Shown in pieces: positions 1-3,901 of a stretch of DNA of 5,054 bases (positions are counted from its first letter, which is position 1; each line of letters opens with the position of its first letter). The position numbers were made by a program, and so were the translations under genes. The notes beneath the pieces were generated by a model. The model was not told the origin of the DNA. It made no database searches and saw only the letters and a program-made list of their open reading frames with translations. Source of the stretch: Rhodobacter sp. (GTDB lineage Bacteria > Pseudomonadota > Alphaproteobacteria > Rhodobacterales > Rhodobacteraceae); NCBI GenBank assembly GCA_013824055.1, contig PNNE01000371.1:1-5054 (forward strand), in the 5' to 3' direction.

Positions 1-786
1 CGCCATTATGCCGACTTCGACGGCTTGAACCTGACCTGGGAAACCCTGGAAGGCATCGCGAAACACAACGGTCCGGTCATGGGCCCCAATGCCGATGCCA
101 GGCATGACGGACCCTTGCCCTATGCCCTGGCCGAAGTGAACGCGCAGTGGGACCTGGACCTGCACACCCATGCCAGCGCCGAGGCGCAGGTGGCCGCCAT
201 CGCCGATGACGTGGCCTATTCGCACCACGACCTGCACGACGGCCTGCGCTCGGGGCTTTTCTGCGAAGACGACCTGATGCAGCTTCCCGTCACCGGCCCC
301 GCGTTCGAGGAGGTGGACCGCACCTACCCCGGCCTGGAACGGATGCGCCGCCGGCACGAGGCGCTGCGCCGCGTCTTCGGCCGCATGGTCGAGGATGTGA
401 TCGCGGTGGCGCAGAACCGGCTGACCTCGGCCCAGCCAAAGTCGGTCGACGACATCCGCCAGATGGGCACGACGGTCATCCGCTTCTCGAAACCGCTGTA
501 CCAGGAACTGAAGGCCGTGCGCAGTTTCCTGTTCCACCGCATGTATCGCGCGCCTTCCGTGATGGCGGTCCGGGCCGAGGTCACGCGGATGGTCGACGAC
601 CTGTTCCCGCTGTTCCTGCAACAGCCCGACCTGCTGCCGCCGGAATGGCAGGGGGATGTCCGGGCCGCGACGGACGAGACCGCGCTTGCCCGCGTGGTCG
701 CCGACTATGTGGCCGGCATGACCGACCGCTTCGCAATCCAGGAACACGCACGGCTCTTTGGCACGCCAGCCCCGCCCCGGACCTGA
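1..786 (+). CDS. dgt: dGTPase-like deoxynucleoside triphosphate triphosphohydrolase, 3' part
   Basis: This reading frame is open from base 1 and ends at TGA 784-786, giving 261 visible residues; the N-terminal part, with the first HD metal ligands, lies upstream of the window. The family hydrolyses dNTPs (classically dGTP) to the nucleoside and tripolyphosphate in the cytoplasm, controlling nucleotide pools. Recognisable family signatures are FDGLNLTWETLEGIAKHNGP near visible residues 6-25 and ADDVAYSHHDLHDGL near 68-82. The DD and HD residues in the second match the last metal-binding aspartate region of HD hydrolases. The rest is a helical C-terminal domain typical of the dGTPase-like type-2 subfamily. 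The last few residues (APPRT) are encoded inside the inverted repeat at 770-837, so the natural C-terminus has probably been changed by that element. The gene is convergent with dsbB. True substrate preference cannot be told from sequence. Confidence 0.9.
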   Translation, partial: RHYADFDGLNLTWETLEGIAKHNGPVMGPNADARHDGPLPYALAEVNAQWDLDLHTHASAEAQVAAIADDVAYSHHDLHDGLRSGLFCEDDLMQLPVTGPAFEEVDRTYPGLERMRRRHEALRRVFGRMVEDVIAVAQNRLTSAQPKSVDDIRQMGTTVIRFSKPLYQELKAVRSFLFHRMYRAPSVMAVRAEVTRMVDDLFPLFLQQPDLLPPEWQGDVRAATDETALARVVADYVAGMTDRFAIQEHARLFGTPAPPRT

Positions 787-837
787 TCCGGGGCCTCCCG
801 CAACCCGGCGAGGCCCCGGATCAGGTCCGGGGCGGGG
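770..837. repeat. Perfect 27-bp inverted repeat between convergent genes; probable bidirectional terminator / REP-like palindrome
   Basis: Arms 770-796 and 811-837 are exact reverse complements, separated by a 14-nt loop (797-810). Each arm also contains a smaller palindrome (CCCCGGA, 5 nt, TCCGGGG), so either one long hairpin or two short ones can form. The left arm overlaps the last 17 nt of dgt including its stop, and the right arm ends 2 nt before the dsbB stop. Neither side has a T-run, so if it terminates transcription it does so as a strong stem without a U-tract. From memory, CCCCGGATCAAGTCCGGGG-like palindromes are dispersed in many alphaproteobacterial genomes. I infer this is a member of such a family. 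Confidence 0.85.
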
Positions 838-839
838 TC

Positions 840-1307
840 TCAGGCCGTCCGCGCCGCCTTGACCCAGATCCCGGCCAGGATCAGCGACAGGATCGCGTTC
901 CAGCCGGCCATCGAGATCCCCAGAAGCTGCCACGGGATCTCGTCGCAGCGCACGATCGGCGCGACATCCTTGGACGGGTCCAGAAGGTCGGCCGCCGAGA
1001 TCCCCTCGATCGAGCCCGCGGTGCAGGCGGCCAGACCTTCCCACCACAGCTGCTCGACCCCGACATGGAAGATGCCGATCCCCGCCGTCGCCAGTGCGGC
1101 CAAAGCGCCCAGCCAGGCCAGGCCGCGCCAGCCTGTCAGCACCGCGACCAGCCCGATCACGACTGCCGCGGCATGCGGCCAGCGCTGCCACAGGCACAGC
1201 GGGCAGGGCGCAAGGCCGCCGATGTGCTGGAAGGCGAAGGCCCCGGCCAAGAGGGCCGCCGAGCCCAGGGTAGCGGCCAGGATCAAGGTGCGGCTGGACA
1301 GGGACAT
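840..1307 (-). CDS. dsbB: Disulfide bond formation protein B (DsbB family)
   Basis: This inner-membrane quinone reductase reoxidises periplasmic DsbA and passes the electrons to quinone. The 155-residue protein has the family plan of four membrane segments (about residues 6-28, 45-62, 64-84 and 127-148). The first periplasmic loop carries the redox pair in CPLC (C35, C38), followed by LWQRWPH, the usual family continuation. The second loop carries the second cysteine pair, C95 (ACTAG) and C121 (VRCDE). All four catalytic cysteines are present, so the enzyme should be active. I chose ATG 1307 because it has GAGAG at a suitable distance and gives a normal N-terminus just before the first membrane helix. 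Longer in-frame starts at 1343 (ATG) and 1361 (TTG) would add an Arg-rich extension without a good ribosome site. The gene is convergent with dgt and divergent from the metallopeptidase gene. Confidence 0.93.
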   Translation of the reverse strand: MSLSSRTLILAATLGSAALLAGAFAFQHIGGLAPCPLCLWQRWPHAAAVVIGLVAVLTGWRGLAWLGALAALATAGIGIFHVGVEQLWWEGLAACTAGSIEGISAADLLDPSKDVAPIVRCDEIPWQLLGISMAGWNAILSLILAGIWVKAARTA

Positions 1308-1338
1308 GGCTGGCTCTCGGACTTTTCTGCGCGCTGCG

Positions 1339-1367
1339 ACCATAGGCCGAGGGACGGGCAAGGGAAA
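1339..1367 (-). promoter_or_regulatory. Candidate dsbB promoter
   Basis: On the minus strand a TTTCCC hexamer (1362-1367) and a TATGGT hexamer (1339-1344) are separated by exactly 17 bp. Transcription would start near 1332 and leave a leader of about 25 nt before the dsbB ATG at 1307. The -35 match is weak, so this is only a plausible sigma-70-type site. It overlaps the alternative ATG at 1343, which also argues against that longer start. Confidence 0.3.
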
Positions 1368-1514
1368 GGGGAACCGATGCCGCGGGGCGGGGTTCTCATT
1401 CCGGCTTCCGGTGCGGCCCCGACGCGGATAGGATTTCCGCCAACCGGGACGGCGCGGGTCGGGGACTTGCGAGTGGTCACGGCCAAGGCACTGGATTTGC
1501 TTGGAAAGGCTGGC

Positions 1515-1531
1515 GTGTCCGGCGTGGACAC
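1515..1531. repeat. Short inverted repeat upstream of the metallopeptidase gene
   Basis: GTGTCC (1515-1520) and GGACAC (1526-1531) are perfect 6-bp arms around a 5-nt spacer, 24 nt before the ATG at 1556 and just upstream of the ribosome site. It could be a dyad operator or a leader hairpin. No partner protein can be named, and a 6-bp dyad may be chance in GC-rich DNA. Confidence 0.3.
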
Positions 1532-1555
1532 TGGCCCACGGGAAAGGGTGACGAC

Positions 1556-2434
1556 ATGCAGTGGCGCGGGCGCAGGGGCAGCAGCAACATCGAAGACCGG
1601 CGCCGGACCGGCGGGGGCGGGGCTGCCCGGATCGGCGGCATCGGCGGAGCCGGGGCGATCGTCGTCTTCCTGATCGCGATGCTCTTGGGGGTGGACCCCA
1701 GCCAGCTTCTGGGCCCTGGCGGGATTGGCGGCACCTCCTCCTCCTCTGGCCCAGTCTCCTCTGCCCCGGTCGAGCTGACCGCCGCGGACCGCGCCGAGGG
1801 TGAGTTCGTCTCGGTCGTCCTGGCCGACACCGAGGAAATCTGGACCCGCGTCTTCCGCGAGCAGCTTGGCGAAACCTACCGCCCCGCCACCCTTGTCCTC
1901 TTCAAGGAGGCGACCCGTTCGGCCTGCGGTGGCGCGTCCGAGGCGACGGGGCCATTCTACTGCCCGGCGGACCGCAAGGTCTATCTCGACACCGCCTTCT
2001 TCACGACGATGCACCAGCGTCTCGGCGCCTCGGGCGACTTTGCCGCGGCCTATGTCGTGGCCCACGAGATCGGCCACCACATCCAGAACGAGCTTGGCAT
2101 CCTGGACGAGGCGACCCGCATCCGCCAGCAGGTCAGCCAGGAGGACTCGAACGCGATCTCGGTCCGGATCGAGCTGCAGGCCGACTGCCTGTCCGGCATC
2201 TGGGCGCGCGAGGCGGCGCAAAGCCTGGGCACGGTCGAACGCGGCGACCTGGAAGAAGCGGTGAATGCCGCCCGCCAGATCGGTGACGACACGCTGCAGC
2301 GCAACGCCGGGCAGCGTCCGATGCCGCACACCTTCACGCACGGCACCTCGGAACAGCGGTCGCGCTGGTTCATGATCGGCCTGCAGTCCGGCCGGCTTGC
2401 CGACTGCGACACCTTTGGAACCGACGACCTGTGA
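1556..2434 (+). CDS. Membrane-anchored neutral zinc metallopeptidase (YpfJ-like family)
   Basis: This 292-residue protein is a complete member of the bacterial neutral zinc metallopeptidase family (Zn_peptidase, YpfJ-like). The N-terminus is Arg-rich (residues 4-18), then a Gly-rich stretch leads into one membrane helix (about 33-46). A Gly/Ser/Pro linker (53-71) precedes the catalytic domain (about 75-286). The zincin motif HEIGHH is at 170-175, with H170 and H174 as zinc ligands and E171 as the catalytic base. ELQADC at 207-211 matches the family's distal acidic ligand region. Cysteines 124, 136, 211 and 284 could form disulfides. The positive N-terminus suggests the catalytic domain is periplasmic. 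ATG 1556 is preceded by GGAAAGG at 1541-1547, an 8-nt spacing. The family is widespread, but its physiological substrate is not established. It ends 4 nt before the tRNA promoter. Confidence 0.92.
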   Translation: MQWRGRRGSSNIEDRRRTGGGGAARIGGIGGAGAIVVFLIAMLLGVDPSQLLGPGGIGGTSSSSGPVSSAPVELTAADRAEGEFVSVVLADTEEIWTRVFREQLGETYRPATLVLFKEATRSACGGASEATGPFYCPADRKVYLDTAFFTTMHQRLGASGDFAAAYVVAHEIGHHIQNELGILDEATRIRQQVSQEDSNAISVRIELQADCLSGIWAREAAQSLGTVERGDLEEAVNAARQIGDDTLQRNAGQRPMPHTFTHGTSEQRSRWFMIGLQSGRLADCDTFGTDDL

Positions 2435-2438
2435 CGCG

Positions 2439-2467
2439 TTGACGGCGCGGTTCCAAGGCAGTAGATC
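2439..2467 (+). promoter_or_regulatory. Promoter of tRNA-Leu(CAA)
   Basis: TTGACG (2439-2444) and TAGATC (2462-2467) are separated by 17 bp, a good sigma-70-type match in this GC-rich setting. The predicted start is near 2474, about 5 nt before the mature tRNA. The -35 box begins 4 nt after the metallopeptidase stop codon, so the tRNA appears to be transcribed from its own promoter. Confidence 0.65.
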
Positions 2468-2478
2468 AGCAGCCGGTG

Positions 2479-2562
2479 GCCCGAGTGGTGGAATGGTAGA
2501 CGCAGGGGATTCAAAATCCTCCGCCGCAAGGCTTGCGAGTTCGAGTCTCGCCTCGGGCACCA
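2479..2562 (+). tRNA. tRNA-Leu (anticodon CAA), CCA encoded
   Basis: The sequence folds as a class II tRNA. The acceptor stem is GCCCGAG (2479-2485) with CTCGGGC (2552-2558), followed by discriminator A2559 and an encoded CCA (2560-2562). The anticodon stem GGGGA (2505-2509) pairs with TCCTC (2517-2521), with one G-T pair, around the loop TTCAAAA. The anticodon is CAA at 2512-2514 and reads UUG. The long variable arm has GCC-GCAA-GGC (2523-2532). The T stem GCGAG/CTCGC (2535-2539 and 2547-2551) closes a TTCGAGT loop. All arms are intact, so the gene should be functional. Confidence 0.97.
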
Positions 2563-2573
2563 CCCCACGCCAT

Positions 2574-2603
2574 CCCGGCCTTGCCCGGCCTTGCCCGGCC
2601 TTG
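2574..2603 (+). repeat. Three tandem copies of a 10-bp repeat
   Basis: CCCGGCCTTG occurs three times without mismatch at 2574-2583, 2584-2593 and 2594-2603, starting 12 nt after the tRNA-Leu CCA end. The unit is close to one helical turn. It may be a slippage-generated microsatellite. No function can be assigned. Confidence 0.9.
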
Positions 2604-2656
2604 ATCGATTCGCCGCGCCTGGGCATCGCCACGGGCATCCTTCGCGGTTCGGGGTC

Positions 2657-2688
2657 AGTCCGGGGTTCCGGCGCCGTTTGCCCGGACT
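2657..2688. repeat. 8-bp inverted repeat downstream of tRNA-Leu
   Basis: AGTCCGGG (2657-2664) pairs perfectly with CCCGGACT (2681-2688) around a 16-nt loop that itself contains the palindrome CGGCGCCG (2669-2676). It lies about 95 nt beyond the tRNA and is followed by no T-run, so a terminator role is uncertain. Confidence 0.4.
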
Positions 2689-2787
2689 TGGGAAACACTC
2701 GATCCTGGCACGGACCGCTGAAACCGCGGCGAGAGCGCACCTCACCAAGCCGTGATCTTACCCGCGCAGGGTGTCGGCCCGGTCGGG

Positions 2788-2816
2788 TTGAGCGGATCGG
2801 TAGAATACACTTTAAA
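2788..2816 (+). promoter_or_regulatory. Candidate promoter in an AT-rich patch
   Basis: TTGAGC (2788-2793) and TTTAAA (2811-2816) are separated by 17 bp, inside the most AT-rich short stretch of the window (about 2801-2828). Transcription would begin near 2823. It could drive a small RNA ending at the hairpin 2918-2962, or the Hint gene at 3089 through a leader of about 265 nt. Confidence 0.45.
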
Positions 2817-2822
2817 ATTGAA

Positions 2823-2963
2823 AGAACTTCTGCCACGCCCAGTTAGCCGGGCCGATCTTGCCGCCACGCCCGCCGCTTCGACGGCGTGGCCAGGGCCAGG
2901 GCGGCATCCCCGCAGCGAAGGACACACGTCTCGGCTGAATTCAGCCGGTGTTGTCCTTGTTTT
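2823..2963 (+). ncRNA. Possible structured small RNA or long 5' leader (unrecognised)
   Basis: The interval lies between a promoter-like element and a terminator-like hairpin. It contains a perfect 8-bp stem, GCCACGCC/GGCGTGGC (2863-2870 and 2883-2890). An alternative inner stem, CGCCG/CGGCG (2871-2875 and 2882-2886), could form around CTTCGA instead. It ends in the long hairpin 2918-2958 plus a T-rich tail. I do not recognise it as SRP RNA, 6S RNA, RNase P RNA or tmRNA. The ends are guesses set by the promoter and terminator; a long leader of the downstream Hint gene is the main alternative. Confidence 0.25.
2918..2963 (+). terminator. Long imperfect hairpin with T-rich tail, terminator-like
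   Basis: A perfect 16-bp palindrome, CGGCTGAATTCAGCCG (2932-2947), forms the core. Outside it AAGGACACAC (2918-2927) pairs with GTGTTGTCCTT (2948-2958) with one bulged T (2952), and 2928-2931 bulges on the left. That gives about 18 paired positions. TTGTTTT follows at 2957-2963. On the plus strand this resembles an intrinsic terminator. It could instead be an operator for a dimeric regulator controlling the Hint gene 126 bp downstream. Confidence 0.45.
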
Positions 2964-3088
2964 GCAAAGAACTTTTCCCTTTCCATGCCCCGGCTGGCAG
3001 GACTATCCAGAGACAGGACCCCGGGTCTCGGCGCGCCGGGGGTCTAGTCGAAACAGCAGGTCAACGCCGCCCGGACGAGTATGCAGAA

Positions 3089-3715
3089 ATGACATTTGAC
3101 ACCTCCCATTCCCCGAAGCCCCAGCGGTGCACGCCCTGCTTCACACCGGGCACCCTGATCACCACGCAGCGCGGCGAGCTGCCGGTCGAACTTCTGTCCG
3201 CAGGCGACCGGGTCGTGACCCGGGACAATGGCATCCAGACCCTGCGCTGGGTCGGAAAGACCCAGATGTTCCTGCATGACTTCCAGGCCGATCCGCATCT
3301 TCTGCCGGTGTTCATCCAGCAAGGATCGCTGGGCAAGGGCCTGCCCGAGCGCGACATGATGGTCTCGCCCAACCACCGCATCCTGGTGGCCAACAACCGC
3401 ACCTCCGTCCGCTTTGCCGAACGCGAAGTCCTGGTCGCCGCAAAGCACCTTGCCGCGCAGGGGGTGCATACGGTGCAGTCCAGCGGGACGACCTACATCC
3501 ATTTCATGTGCGACCGGCACGAAGTGGTTCTGAGCAACGGGGTCTGGACCGAAACCTTCCACCCCGAGGACACCTCGCTGAAGGGAATCGGCAATGCGCA
3601 GCGGCTGGAGATCTTCGAGATCTTCCCCGAGCTGAAGACCGAGGCGGGGCGCGCCGCCTATGGACAGAGCCGTGTGTTCGTCGATGGCCCGCACCGCGCC
3701 GAAGCCGTGATTTGA
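3089..3715 (+). CDS. Free-standing Hint-domain (Hint_2) protein
   Basis: This 208-residue protein is almost entirely a Hedgehog/intein-type Hint domain of the kind abundant in Rhodobacterales. The domain opens at CFTPGTLI (C17 at the self-cleavage position), continues through GDRVVTRDNGIQTLRWVG (39-56) and ERDMMVSPNHRILV (87-100). The last of these contains the intein block-B-like S93/H96. It then runs through EVLVAAKHL, IHFMCDRHEVVLSNGVW (137-153) and LKGIGNAQRLEIFEIFPELKT. In known Hint proteins the cysteine makes an N-S acyl shift and cleaves the chain ahead of itself. Here only 16 residues precede it, so little is left to release. I chose ATG 3089 (GGACGAG at 3073-3079, 9-nt spacing); the frame is open back to a GTG at 2948, but that extension shows no conserved features. 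The next gene downstream encodes an RTX protein, a usual partner architecture for this domain. Its cellular role is not known. Confidence 0.85.
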   Translation: MTFDTSHSPKPQRCTPCFTPGTLITTQRGELPVELLSAGDRVVTRDNGIQTLRWVGKTQMFLHDFQADPHLLPVFIQQGSLGKGLPERDMMVSPNHRILVANNRTSVRFAEREVLVAAKHLAAQGVHTVQSSGTTYIHFMCDRHEVVLSNGVWTETFHPEDTSLKGIGNAQRLEIFEIFPELKTEAGRAAYGQSRVFVDGPHRAEAVI

Positions 3716-3756
3716 GGCAACACCCGGCGGGCCAGGCGCGCTTGTATGTGTAATAG

Positions 3757-3773
3757 CGTTGCAGAAACGTTGC
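3757..3773 (+). promoter_or_regulatory. Direct repeats CGTTGC one helical turn apart, possible activator site
   Basis: CGTTGC occurs at 3757-3762 and again at 3768-3773, an 11-bp period that puts both on the same face of the helix. They lie 43-59 bp upstream of the candidate -10 at 3816, a usual place for a transcription activator. No known regulator site is recognised. Confidence 0.25.
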
Positions 3774-3815
3774 TAGGCAGAGTACATTGTCGCCCAGATC
3801 AGGTAGGGACGCCAC

Positions 3816-3821
3816 TATATT
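3816..3821 (+). promoter_or_regulatory. Candidate -10 element for the RTX gene
   Basis: TATATT at 3816-3821 is a near-consensus -10 hexamer, 80 bp before the RTX start codon. No good -35 box lies 16-19 bp upstream, which would fit an activator-dependent promoter. The predicted leader is about 74 nt. The remaining intergenic sequence (3716-3901) shows no clear terminator for the Hint gene. Confidence 0.35.
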
Positions 3822-3901
3822 GGCGCAAAGTCTTGCGAGTTCGGTCCCGGATCGGCTTCAAAAGCTGACTGCCACTGAACTGCGAACGGGGACAGACAAG
3901 T

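Larger units (their letters stand above)
2563..3088. other. 526-bp stretch without a convincing protein gene
   Basis: No frame here gives a recognisable protein; the short open frames are Arg/Pro/Gly-rich and overlap structured sequence. The region holds three tandem 10-bp repeats, an 8-bp hairpin at 2657-2688, an AT-rich promoter-like patch near 2788-2820, hairpins at 2863-2890 and 2918-2958, and a small bulged hairpin at 3016-3045. The last pairs GACCCC with GGGGTC about 44 nt before the Hint start. A weak further promoter possibility for the Hint gene is TTTCCA (2980-2985) with TATCCA (3004-3009), spaced 18 bp. Confidence 0.7.

Noticed and set aside
645..1673. A 342-codon plus-strand frame running through the dgt end, dsbB and the intergenic region
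   Set aside because: It crosses the perfect palindrome and is antisense to dsbB, whose four catalytic cysteines and membrane helices are clear. The translation is low-complexity Gly/Arg/Pro sequence.
2705..2721. A sigma-54-like TGGCACG sequence
   Set aside because: The GC of the -12 element is two bases too close to the -24 GG, and sigma-54 promoters tolerate little spacing change.
2050..2748. A 232-codon minus-strand frame over the metallopeptidase 3' end and the tRNA
   Set aside because: It is a shadow of the catalytic domain and of tRNA-Leu; it has no recognisable motif and reads as basic, Ser-rich sequence.
1283..2836. A 517-codon open frame on the minus strand across the metallopeptidase gene, tRNA and downstream region
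   Set aside because: It is antisense to a well-supported gene and to an intact tRNA, its translation is Arg/Pro/Ala-rich without any domain, and long antisense frames are expected in GC-rich DNA.
2948..3088. An upstream GTG start extending the Hint protein by 47 residues
   Set aside because: The extension begins inside the long hairpin, has no conserved sequence, and ATG 3089 has an adequately spaced ribosome site right before the domain.
2752..3099. A 115-codon plus-strand frame in the intergenic stretch
   Set aside because: It spans the candidate promoter and both hairpins and overlaps the Hint start in another frame. The composition is not protein-like and there is no motif.
3780..3860. 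A possible second tRNA around the T-arm-like sequence
   Set aside because: The GCGAG half of the T stem has no CTCGC partner, and no acceptor or anticodon stem can be built.
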